A DNA stretch of 8,884 bases, taken from NCBI GenBank assembly GCA_036277075.1, contig DASUNQ010000089.1, positions 1 through 8,884 of the forward strand, in the 5' to 3' direction. A program made the position numbers and the translations under genes. Source of the stretch: DASUNQ01 sp036277075. Lineage in GTDB: Bacteria > Acidobacteriota > Thermoanaerobaculia > Multivoradales > UBA5704. Below, one piece after another: positions 1-7,159 of this stretch. The stretch's first letter is position 1. Each line of letters begins with the position of its first letter. The notes under the pieces were generated by a model. That model had not been told where the DNA came from. It saw only the letters and a list, made by a program, of their open reading frames with translations, and searched no databases.

Positions 1-1
1 C

Positions 2-325
2 GGCCCGTGGAGCGCGCCGCGCGGCTTCCGGGTGGCCGCCGCCGCGGGCGGCGCCGGCGGCGAGGCGGTCGGCGATGCCACGCCGCCGCGGCTCGAGCTC
101 GCCGCGATCCAGACCTACGGTACGATCTTCATCGTCGGGGGAAGGACCGACCCGGGCTCGCAGGTGGCGATCAACGGCGAGCTGGTCAAGGTCGAAGCCG
201 ACGGCACGTTCACCAAACCGGTACAGCTCGTCAAGGAAGGTTGGAGCCTGATCGAGATCACGGCCCGCGATCCCGCCGGCAACGAGACCGCGCTGCAGCG
301 GCGGGTCTTCGTCGAGAACCCCTAG
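2..325 (+). CDS. C-terminal fragment of a probable FecR-type surface protein with a glucodextranase-B/Ig-like domain (5' end outside window)
   Basis: The frame is open from the first base of the window and stops with TAG at 323-325, so only the last 107 codons are present and the true start lies upstream. The GTG at 32 is internal. The fragment begins with a short W-S-x-P-R-x-F-R-V stretch and an Ala/Gly-rich linker. It then has an approximately 75-residue beta-rich unit with the pattern V-x-G-R-T-D-P-G-S-Q-V, I-N-G-E, D-G-T-F, G-W-S-L-I-E-I and D-x-A-G-N-E-T. This pattern is typical of the glucodextranase domain B/Ig-like fold found at the C-terminus of FecR-domain envelope proteins in Acidobacteria-like genomes. 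No catalytic motif is visible. The likely role is extracytoplasmic binding or structure, which is inference. It ends 36 bases before mreB on the same strand and may be co-transcribed with the shape genes. Confidence 0.6.
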   Translation, partial: GPWSAPRGFRVAAAAGGAGGEAVGDATPPRLELAAIQTYGTIFIVGGRTDPGSQVAINGELVKVEADGTFTKPVQLVKEGWSLIEITARDPAGNETALQRRVFVENP

Positions 326-361
326 ACACGAGCCCCGCGAAGCCTCACCATTCCGGCCGCC

Positions 362-1387
<1,026 letters not shown>

Positions 1388-1427
1388 CGGGTCGTTGTGG
1401 CGGGCCGCCGCCGAGCCGAGTGCACCG

Positions 1428-2273
1428 GTGACCGAACGCGCCAGCGCGTGGCTCCTGGTCATCCTGCTCGTCGGACAGCTCGCGCTGCTCGCCGTCCAGG
1501 TGCCCGGGCGCGGCGGCACCGGCAACGCGCTCGAGTCCGCCGCCCTGCTCGTCGTCGGACCCGCCGCCCGCCTGGTCACCGGCACCGCCTCGACGGTCAC
1601 CGGCACCGGCCGGCGCGTGCGCCTCCAGGCCGACCTGCTGGCCGAGAACCAGGTCCTGAACCAGGAGGTCGAGCGCCTGCGCCTCGAGCTCCTCCGCCTG
1701 CGCGACGTCGAGTCGGAGATGCAGCGGCTGGCCGCGGCGCTCGACTACACGGCGCCGCCGGTCGGGCGGGTGCGCGCCGCCGACGTCGTCTACGTCGATC
1801 ACACCTCGTGGCTGCGCACGCTCGTCGTCTGGGTGGGGGAGGGGGCGGCGCGGCCGGACCAGCCGGTCCTCGCGCCGGAGGGGCTGGTCGGCCGCGTCGT
1901 CCTGGCCGCCGGCCCCTACGCCAAGGTGCAGCTCGTCACCGACCGCGCCGCCGCGGTCGGCGCCATGATCGCCCGCACCCGCCGCCAGGGCGTGGTGCAC
2001 GGCGCCGGCACCGGCGCGCTGGTGCTCGATTACGTGCCGCTGCAGACCGACGTCCGCCCCGGCGACCGCGTGCTCACCGCCGGCATCGACGGCGTCTATC
2101 CGCGCGGCATCCCGGTCGGCACGGTGACCGCCGTCGAGGAGGGGAGCCAGCTCTTCCACCTCATCCACGTCGCGCCGGCGGTCGATCTGGGGAGTCTCGA
2201 CCGCGTCTATCTCCTCGAGCACCAGCCACTCCCCCCGACGGTCCGGGAGCCGCAGCCGGGTGCGAGCCGTTAG
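1428..2273 (+). CDS. mreC: Rod shape-determining protein MreC
   Basis: MreC is the bitopic periplasmic scaffold that binds and activates PBP2 in the elongation complex. From the GTG at 1428 the protein is 281 residues, the usual size. It has a single membrane helix at about residues 8-25 (W-L-L-V-I-L-L-V-G-Q-L) and a charged Leu-rich coiled coil at about 64-106. The two-lobed beta domain follows, with the signature G-D-R-V-L-T-A-G-I-D-G-V-Y-P-R-G-I-P-V-G near the end. The frame is also open to a TTG at 1395, seven bases after mreB, which would add 11 residues (W-R-A-A-A-E-P and so on). I prefer 1428 because GTG is commoner than TTG and the membrane helix then follows directly. Neither start has a strong ribosome site. 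The 3' end overlaps mreD by 14 bases, suggesting coupled translation. Confidence 0.93.
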   Translation: MTERASAWLLVILLVGQLALLAVQVPGRGGTGNALESAALLVVGPAARLVTGTASTVTGTGRRVRLQADLLAENQVLNQEVERLRLELLRLRDVESEMQRLAAALDYTAPPVGRVRAADVVYVDHTSWLRTLVVWVGEGAARPDQPVLAPEGLVGRVVLAAGPYAKVQLVTDRAAAVGAMIARTRRQGVVHGAGTGALVLDYVPLQTDVRPGDRVLTAGIDGVYPRGIPVGTVTAVEEGSQLFHLIHVAPAVDLGSLDRVYLLEHQPLPPTVREPQPGASR

Positions 2274-2775
2274 GTTCTTCGCCGCGCTGGGCGTGGCGCT
2301 CCTCGTCCATCTCGTCGGGGCGCGTCTGTGGGCCGGCTTCCCGGGCTACGTCGACCTCTTCCTGGTCGTCGTGGTGCTCCACGCGCTCGACGGCGAGTCG
2401 CTGCCGGCGATGTTCGCGGGGCTCGCCGCCGGGCTCCTCCACGACGCCCTCTCCGGCGGCCTCTACGGCCTCTACGGCTTCGCCGACACGCTGGTCGGCT
2501 ACGGCACCGCGCGGGTCGCCCAGCGGCTGGTCATCCAGCGCTCGACCGGCGTCTTCGGCGTCGCCGCCTTTGCCGCCGCCGTGCAGCAGGCGGTGCTCGT
2601 CCTGCTCGCCTTCATGCTGCACGGCGCCCCCGCCCTGCCGCCGCCGGCCGCCGTCGCCATCCGCGCCGCCCTCTGCGGCGCCGTGGCGATGGCCTCGTAC
2701 CTGCTCATGGGCCACTGGCGGAGCGGCGTCGAGACCCGGAGGCGCGGGCGGATGAAGCGGCTGAGGCTGGAGTAA
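2260..2775 (+). CDS. mreD: Rod shape-determining protein MreD
   Basis: MreD is a small polytopic inner-membrane protein of the elongation complex that acts with MreC. The 171-residue product is almost entirely hydrophobic, with about five predicted membrane segments. It carries the family hallmark G58-L-L-H-D62 followed by G-G-L-Y-G-L-Y-G-F-A-D-T-L-V-G-Y. The tail is short and basic (R-R-R-G-R-M-K-R-L-R). The GTG start at 2260 lies inside the end of mreC in another frame, with a GGGAG ribosome-site-like element at 2245-2249 about ten bases upstream. Position between mreC and PBP2 and the motif together make the call firm, although MreD sequences are poorly conserved. It is the last gene before the 157-base spacer that divides the shape cluster. 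Confidence 0.9.
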   Translation: MRAVRFFAALGVALLVHLVGARLWAGFPGYVDLFLVVVVLHALDGESLPAMFAGLAAGLLHDALSGGLYGLYGFADTLVGYGTARVAQRLVIQRSTGVFGVAAFAAAVQQAVLVLLAFMLHGAPALPPPAAVAIRAALCGAVAMASYLLMGHWRSGVETRRRGRMKRLRLE

Positions 2776-2805
2776 GGCCGAGCCGCGGGCCGGTGAGCTA
2801 CGGGC

Positions 2806-2895
2806 TGACTTCCCTCCCCCGCGCAGCGGGGGAGGGCCAGGGAGGGGGTATCGAAGTCAATGCAGTAAGGTCGCTCGAGAGACGAACCTGACTTC
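2806..2895. repeat. Three alternating copies of a 7-mer (TGACTTC / GAAGTCA / TGACTTC) upstream of mrdA
   Basis: TGACTTC occurs at 2806-2812, its exact reverse complement GAAGTCA at 2853-2859, and TGACTTC again at 2889-2895. The middle copy can pair with either outer copy, but not both at once. Pairing to the left encloses the 11-bp hairpin at 2812-2836 (sharing base 2812). Pairing to the right encloses a smaller GGT/ACC helix (2869-2871 with 2886-2888). The arrangement lies 37-127 bases before the mrdA start in the only clearly AT-richer spacer of the shape cluster. Seen directly: the repeats and their order. Inferred: any regulatory role. Confidence 0.5.
2812..2836. repeat. Perfect GC-rich palindrome, REP-like intergenic hairpin
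   Basis: An 11-base arm (CCCTCCCCCGC, 2812-2822) is exactly complementary to 2826-2836 around a 3-base loop (GCA). It is followed by a GGCCAGGGAGGGGG-like shoulder to about 2848. The shape (C-rich arm, short GC loop, G-rich arm, then CCAGGGxGAGGG) resembles the dispersed REP-like palindromes common between genes in GC-rich genomes. No T-tract follows on either strand, so it is not a canonical intrinsic terminator. It could still pause RNA polymerase or protect the 3' end of the mreBCD message. Membership of a dispersed family cannot be shown from one copy. Confidence 0.6.
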
Positions 2896-2932
2896 TCCCA
2901 ATTGGTTCTCCGAAGCGTAAACTCTTCTTCCT

Positions 2933-4735
2933 ATGAAGGTAGTTCGGGAGCATCGAGAGGACCTCGTGGGCCGCGTCGGCCTCATGTCCCTGATCGTCAC
3001 CGGCCTGCTCGGCGCCATCGCCGTCTCCTTCTGGTTCGTGCAGATCGTCCACGGCGAGTCCTACCGCGAGCTGGCCGAGAACAACCGCCTGCGCAAGCTC
3101 CCGATGGAGGCCCCGCGAGGCCTGATCCACGACCGCCACGGCCGCCTCATGGTCGAGAACATCCCGAGCTACAACCTGCTCGTCGACCGCAGCCGCACCC
3201 AGGACCTCGGGCGCAGCCTGCGCTTTGCCGCCGAGGTGCTGCGCCGCCCGCTGCCCGAGCTCCAGGCGCTGCTCGAGAGCTACCGCGCCGTGCCCGAGTT
3301 CAAGCCGGTGCTGCTGGCCGAGAGCCTGACGCTCTCCGAGGTGGCGCGCATCGGCGTCGCCGGGCTGGAGTACCCGGAGCTGGAGGTCGAGGTGCGGCAC
3401 CTCCGCCTCTACCGCCACGGCGAGCAGACGGCGCACGTCATGGGCTACCTCGCCGAGGCCTCGGAGGCGGAGATCGCGGCCTCGCAGGGCGCGCTCCGGC
3501 CGGGCGACCTCGTCGGCAAGAAGGGGATCGAGCAGACCTACGACGCGCAGCTCCGCGGCCGCGACGGCGAGCGCGTCGTGGTGGTGGACAGCCACGGCCG
3601 GCCGCTCGAGGAGTTCGGGCGCTCGCGCGCCGTCGCCGGCCAGGACATGACGCTGGCCATCGACCTCGACCTCCAGCAGGAGGCGGTGCGCTGGTTCCAG
3701 GGGCCGGAGGGGGTCGGGTCGGTCGTCGCGCTCGACCCGCGCAACGGCGAGATCCTGGCCATGGTCTCGGCGCCGGCCTACAACCCCAACCTCTTCGCCC
3801 GCCGGCTGCGCAAGGGGGAGTGGCAGGCCCTGCTCGACGCCCCCAACCTGCCGCTCACCAACCGCGCCATCCAGAACACCTTCTCGCCGGGGTCGGTGTT
3901 CAAGATCGTGATGCTCACCGCCGGCCTGACCGAGAAGGTCGTCCACGAGAAGCACCGCGTCTTCTGCACCGGCGCCACCGTCGTCTACGGCCGCCGCTTC
4001 CGCTGCTGGAAGCCCGGCGGCCACGGCTGGGTCGACGCCCGCGGCGCCATGAAGCACTCCTGCGACGTCTACTTCTACCATCTGGGCAAGGCGCTCGGCA
4101 TCGAGCGCATCGCCCGCTACGCGCGGATGTTCGGGCTCGAGTCGGTGACCGGGATCGACCTCTCGGGCGAGAAGCAGGGGCTGGTGCCCGATCCGGCCTG
4201 GAGCCTGCGCGCGCGCAAGGCGAAGTGGTACCCGGGCGAGACGATCTCGGTCGCCATCGGCCAGGGGCCGGTGCTGATGACGCCGATGCAGATGGCGGTG
4301 ATGACGGCGATGGTCGCCAACGGCGGCCGTCCGGTGACGCCGCACCTGGTCAAGGGGGCGAAGCCGCGCACCCGCCCCGACGTGCCGCTCGACCGCCACG
4401 CCCTCGAGGTGGTGCGCGAGGGGCTCTGGGCGGTCGTCAACCAGCCCGGCGGCACCGCCCACTGGTCGGCCTACATCGCGGGCCTCGACATGGCCGGCAA
4501 GACCGGCACCGTGCAAGTCGTGGCGCAGAGCGCCCGCACCAAGAACGAGAACCTCCCCTTCCGCTTCCGCGACCACGCCTGGTTCTCGAGCTTCGCCCCG
4601 CTCCGCGACCCGCGCCTGGTGGTCGTCGTCTTCGCCGAGCACGGCGGCGGCGGCTCGCGCACCGCCGCGCCGATCGGCAAGGCCGTTCATGAGAAGCATT
4701 TCGCGTCCGCTCTCGAGCGCCTCGCCGTTCGCTGA
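2933..4735 (+). CDS. mrdA: Penicillin-binding protein 2 (elongation-specific peptidoglycan D,D-transpeptidase)
   Basis: PBP2 is the class B transpeptidase that cross-links new side-wall peptidoglycan as the partner of RodA. The 600-residue product has a short cytoplasmic tail and one membrane anchor at about residues 17-39. The dimerisation/pedestal region follows, with A-P-R-G-L-I-H-D-R-H-G-R-L near residue 61. The C-terminal transpeptidase domain has all three active-site motifs: S321-V-F-K324 (nucleophile Ser321), S376-C-D378 and K523-T-G-T526. It is therefore predicted to be active and a beta-lactam target. The ATG at 2933 has no visible Shine-Dalgarno sequence. A GTG at 2966 has GAGAGG just upstream, but using it would remove the R-E-H-R-E-D-L segment that usually precedes the anchor, so I kept 2933. 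It follows the repeat-bearing spacer, so a separate promoter is plausible. Its 3' end overlaps rodA by 47 bases. Confidence 0.95.
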   Translation: MKVVREHREDLVGRVGLMSLIVTGLLGAIAVSFWFVQIVHGESYRELAENNRLRKLPMEAPRGLIHDRHGRLMVENIPSYNLLVDRSRTQDLGRSLRFAAEVLRRPLPELQALLESYRAVPEFKPVLLAESLTLSEVARIGVAGLEYPELEVEVRHLRLYRHGEQTAHVMGYLAEASEAEIAASQGALRPGDLVGKKGIEQTYDAQLRGRDGERVVVVDSHGRPLEEFGRSRAVAGQDMTLAIDLDLQQEAVRWFQGPEGVGSVVALDPRNGEILAMVSAPAYNPNLFARRLRKGEWQALLDAPNLPLTNRAIQNTFSPGSVFKIVMLTAGLTEKVVHEKHRVFCTGATVVYGRRFRCWKPGGHGWVDARGAMKHSCDVYFYHLGKALGIERIARYARMFGLESVTGIDLSGEKQGLVPDPAWSLRARKAKWYPGETISVAIGQGPVLMTPMQMAVMTAMVANGGRPVTPHLVKGAKPRTRPDVPLDRHALEVVREGLWAVVNQPGGTAHWSAYIAGLDMAGKTGTVQVVAQSARTKNENLPFRFRDHAWFSSFAPLRDPRLVVVVFAEHGGGGSRTAAPIGKAVHEKHFASALERLAVR

Positions 4736-5831
4736 GGAGCGGCCGCCGCTCAAGGCCCTGTCGTCGCTCGACGGCGGGCTGCTGATGGCGACGCTGCTGC
4801 TCGCCGCCATCGGCCTCGCCACCGTCCACAGCGCCAGCTCCGAGCTGGCGCTCGACTACCTGCCGCGGCAGGCGATGTGGGTGGCGGCCGGCCTGGTCCT
4901 GATGGTCGTCGCCATGTCGATCGACTACCACGTGCTGCTCGACTTCTCGCTGGGCTTCTACCTGGTGGGGATCGCCGGTTTGGTGCTGGTGCTCTTCTTC
5001 GGCGTCGAGCGCGGCGGCGCCAAGAGCTGGTTCGAGGTCGGGCCCGGGCAGATCCAGCCCTCGGAGTTCGCCAAGCTGGCGACCGCGCTCTTCCTCGCCC
5101 GCTTCCTCGCCGGGCTCAACCGCCGCGTCCTCGACCTGCCGCAGATCGCCGGCGCGATCGGCCTCGTCCTGCTGCCCATGGTGCTCGTCGTCGTCGAGCC
5201 GGACATGGGGGGCGCGGCGCTCTTCGTGCCGCTCCTCGCCGGCATGCTGCTGATCGCCGGCGTCCACGTGCGCCTCCTGGCCGCGGCGACGCTCGTCGTC
5301 CTGGTGCTGGGGACAGCGGTCTGGAGCTTCGGCATGCAGGACTACCAGCGCCAGCGCGTCATCACCTTCCTGCAGCCGGAGAGCGACCCGCTGGGGGCCG
5401 GCTACCAGGTGCGGCAGAGCAAGATCGCGGTCGGCTCGGGCGAGCTCGCCGGCAAGGGCTACCTCCAGGGCACCCAGAGCCAGCTCCGCTTCCTGCCCGC
5501 CCGCCACACCGACTTCATTCTCGCCGTCCTCGCCGAGGAGTGGGGCTTCCTGGGAGTCGCCACGGTCCTCGGCTTCTACGGCCTCTACATCGTCAGCGCC
5601 GCCCGCGTGGCGCAACGCGCCCGCGACCGGGCGGGGATCCTGGTGGTGGTGGGATTACTGTCGGTCTTCTGCTTCCACGTCCTCTACAACAGCGCCATGG
5701 TCGTGGGGCTCCTGCCGATCACCGGCATCCCGCTGCCGTTCCTCTCCTACGGCGGGTCGTTCACCCTCTACAACTTCCTGGCGACGGGGATCATCCTGGG
5801 GGTGGACCTGCGGCGGTACGTGAACCGCTGA
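4689..5831 (+). CDS. rodA: Peptidoglycan glycosyltransferase RodA (SEDS family)
   Basis: RodA polymerises lipid II into glycan strands for side-wall growth, paired with PBP2. The 380-residue protein is polytopic (about ten membrane segments) and full length for the family. SEDS signatures are clear: K112-S-W-F-E and Q123-P-S-E-F-A-K-L130, E170-P-D-M-G, G-K-G-Y-L-Q-G-T-Q-S-Q-L-R-F-L-P, and the H-T-D275-F loop with the essential aspartate. Near the C-terminus is P350-F-L-S-Y-G-G-S357. The ATG at 4689 lies inside the end of mrdA in another frame, with AAGG at 4679-4682 six bases upstream. The next in-frame ATG (about 4785) is already within the first membrane helix, so the upstream start is preferred. 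It is the last gene of the rod module and is convergent with the DUF5615 gene, whose stop lies 11 bases away. Confidence 0.95.
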   Translation: MRSISRPLSSASPFAEERPPLKALSSLDGGLLMATLLLAAIGLATVHSASSELALDYLPRQAMWVAAGLVLMVVAMSIDYHVLLDFSLGFYLVGIAGLVLVLFFGVERGGAKSWFEVGPGQIQPSEFAKLATALFLARFLAGLNRRVLDLPQIAGAIGLVLLPMVLVVVEPDMGGAALFVPLLAGMLLIAGVHVRLLAAATLVVLVLGTAVWSFGMQDYQRQRVITFLQPESDPLGAGYQVRQSKIAVGSGELAGKGYLQGTQSQLRFLPARHTDFILAVLAEEWGFLGVATVLGFYGLYIVSAARVAQRARDRAGILVVVGLLSVFCFHVLYNSAMVVGLLPITGIPLPFLSYGGSFTLYNFLATGIILGVDLRRYVNR

Positions 5832-5842
5832 GAGCTAGCCGG

Positions 5843-6163
5843 TCAGGCGCCTACTCGCACCATTTGGCCGGCTCGGATTCCCTGGAGCGTTTGCAGAAGG
5901 CGCGGCATCAGCGGCAACAAGTCCTCGAGATCGTTGCTCGGCGCTGCTAGGACGATCACGCTCAGGCCCAATCGCGCGGGGTTCTGCTGGAACGGGAAAC
6001 CCTGATCGGCCGTCAGGAGCACGTCGAAGCGCTCAGCAGCGCGGCGAAGAAGCTCGCCGTTCGTCAGACCCGCCCAGCCCTGTTGCTGGACGGTTCGGAC
6101 CTCGTGGTCTTTCAGCTCGCGGGCGAGTTGACGCGGGAGCTGCTCATCGAGCAGGACGCGCAC
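5843..6163 (-). CDS. DUF5615 family PIN-like nuclease, probable toxin of a toxin-antitoxin pair
   Basis: The 106-residue product begins M-R-V-L-L-D6-E-Q-L-P and has the typical G-W-A-G-L-T-N-G-E37-L-L, F-D-V-L-L-T-A-D53-Q-G-F and L-S-V-I-V-L segments. The acidic residues D6, E37 and D53 match the expected PIN-type metal site, so a ribonuclease-like activity is likely from family knowledge. The target is unknown. It starts with GTG (complement of 6161-6163) and overlaps the end of the upstream DUF433 gene by 20 bases, the usual antitoxin-first layout. The DUF433/DUF5615 (COG2442/COG4634) pairing is a recognised predicted toxin-antitoxin type. The gene looks intact and is visibly less GC-rich than its neighbours, which fits a horizontally mobile module. 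Toxicity is inferred, not shown. Confidence 0.85.
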   Translation of the reverse strand: MRVLLDEQLPRQLARELKDHEVRTVQQQGWAGLTNGELLRRAAERFDVLLTADQGFPFQQNPARLGLSVIVLAAPSNDLEDLLPLMPRLLQTLQGIRAGQMVRVGA

Positions 6164-6371
6164 CGGCGCTCAGCACCTCGTGGGCTGCCTCCAGGGCCGC
6201 GATTGCCTGCTCGCGAGAGACGGAGGGGAACGCATCGAGGAACTCGTCGAGGCTGTGGCCGTGCTCGAGGTAGTCGATGAGGTTGCGGAGCGGCACCCGC
6301 GTGCCGACGAAGACCGGCGTGCCGCCGAGGATCTCGGGGTGGCTGTGGACGACCGGGATCTGTGTGTCCAT
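6144..6371 (-). CDS. DUF433 family protein, probable antitoxin with helix-turn-helix
   Basis: The 75-residue product has the DUF433 signature H-P-E-I-L-G16-G-T-P-V-F-V-G-T-R25-V-P-L, then G-H-S-L-D-E-F-L-D-A-F-P and a C-terminal helix (E-Q-A-I-A-A-L-E-A-A). These form the small HTH-like fold of COG2442 predicted antitoxins. Its expected roles are neutralising the downstream DUF5615 protein and probably repressing the shared promoter. It starts at ATG (complement of 6369-6371). A TAGAAT sequence on the minus strand (6392-6397) could be a -10 box 20 bases upstream, but I see no convincing -35, so no promoter is called. The start is only 23 bases from the stop of the broken peptidase gene on the same strand. 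Confidence 0.85.
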   Translation of the reverse strand: MDTQIPVVHSHPEILGGTPVFVGTRVPLRNLIDYLEHGHSLDEFLDAFPSVSREQAIAALEAAHEVLSAGARPAR

Positions 6372-6394
6372 GAGAGTGTTCCCGCAGTGCCATT

Positions 6395-7130
6395 CTACCG
6401 CGACAGGAAAGACGCGAAGCGCTCGCCGTAGAAGTTGCCGCGGTTCCAGCGCGGTCGCTCGTCGGCCTGGGCGACGGCTTGGTCGCTCGACAGGAAGCTC
6501 GTCCGCGAGGGGAAGGGGTCCGGCACCAACCGCTCTTCCGCCGCCGCCGCCGCGCGGCGCGGGCGATCTCGATCAGCGCGGCGACGCCCGAGGCGTTGTC
6601 GACCGCGCCGTTATAGATCGCGTCGCCGTCGAGGGGCTTGCCCCGCGCGTCGATGCCGGCGTAATCGTCGTGGCGCAGCTCGGGCGCGGTCACGCCGTAG
6701 CCGGCGAAGACGACCGGCGCTTCGACGTCGGTGGAGCGCTCGAAGCCGCCGCCCATCACGGAGTCCTGCCCGAGGAGGAGCCGGCTCCGCGCCCCGTCTT
6801 CGCGAACGACCTCGACCCCGCTCGCCGCCGCCCGAGCGTGCTGCGACGCATCGGCACCGGCTGGAGCCACCGCCCCTCCGCGCCCGGCTCGAGCCCGGCC
6901 GCCGCGAGCTGCGCGGCGACGTACCGCGCCGCGATCTCGTGCCCCCGCGTCGCCGTCCCCCGCCCCTCCAGGAGATCGTCGGCGAGGAACTCCATGTGCG
7001 CGCGGATCGCCGCGGCGCGGACCTCGCCGGGCATGGCCGCCGCCCGCGGCGGCGGCTCGACGGCACCGGGCGCAACGGCGACGACGCAGCAGGCGCCGCT
7101 GGCGAGCCAGGGAGCGAGCAGGCGGTTCAA
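6395..7130 (-). pseudogene. Remnant of a secreted M28-family metallopeptidase, frameshifted and internally deleted
   Basis: Reading from 7130 downwards, the first frame gives a signal-like N-terminus (TTG start, M-N-R-L-L-A-P-W-L). The M28 pre-domain block follows: I-R-A-H-M-E-F-L-A-D-D-L-L-E-G-R-G-T, then A-A-R-Y-V-A-A-Q-L and W-L-Q-P-V-P. Around 6825-6840 the frame changes and continues with S-G-V-E-V-V-R-E-D-G and A-P-V-V-F-A-G-Y-G-V-T-A-P-E-L. After D-A-R-G-K (about 6640) it jumps directly to D-G-D-A-I-Y-N-G-A-V-D-N-A-S-G-V-A-A-L, losing the region with the H-x-D zinc site. After I-E-I-A-R-A (near a CGG run at about 6540) the frame changes again to V-P-D-P-F-P, omitting the E-E motif. A last junction joins F-L-S-S-D to A-D-E-R-P-R-W-N, ending at TAG (6395-6397). 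Only the DNASG metal ligand survives, so no active enzyme is possible. The block assignments come from family memory. Confidence 0.8.
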
Positions 7131-7159
7131 CTCAGGCTGCGGTGTAGCATGCTCGCCCC

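Noticed and set aside
2812..2850. Intrinsic terminator after mreD
   Set aside because: The stem is strong, but no T-rich tract follows it on either strand, so it is reported as a REP-like repeat instead.
2902..2923. Promoter for mrdA using TTGGTT and TAAACT
   Set aside because: The spacing is only ten bases and other pairings are too far apart, so no box pair fits well despite the AT-richer sequence.
2798..4822. 674-codon open frame on the minus strand opposite mrdA
   Set aside because: It lies entirely antisense to a PBP2 gene with all motifs intact. Its composition (Val/Asp/His/Arg-rich) is the usual shadow of GC-rich third positions, and no domain is recognisable.
5837..5873. Inverted repeat AGCCGG/CCGGCT as a terminator between rodA and the DUF5615 gene
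   Set aside because: It has only six base pairs with a 25-base loop and no T-tract, and it lies mostly within the DUF5615 coding sequence.
7122..7150. Promoter for rng with TAGCAT as -10 box
   Set aside because: There is no acceptable -35 at the right distance, and the implied leader is only about ten bases.
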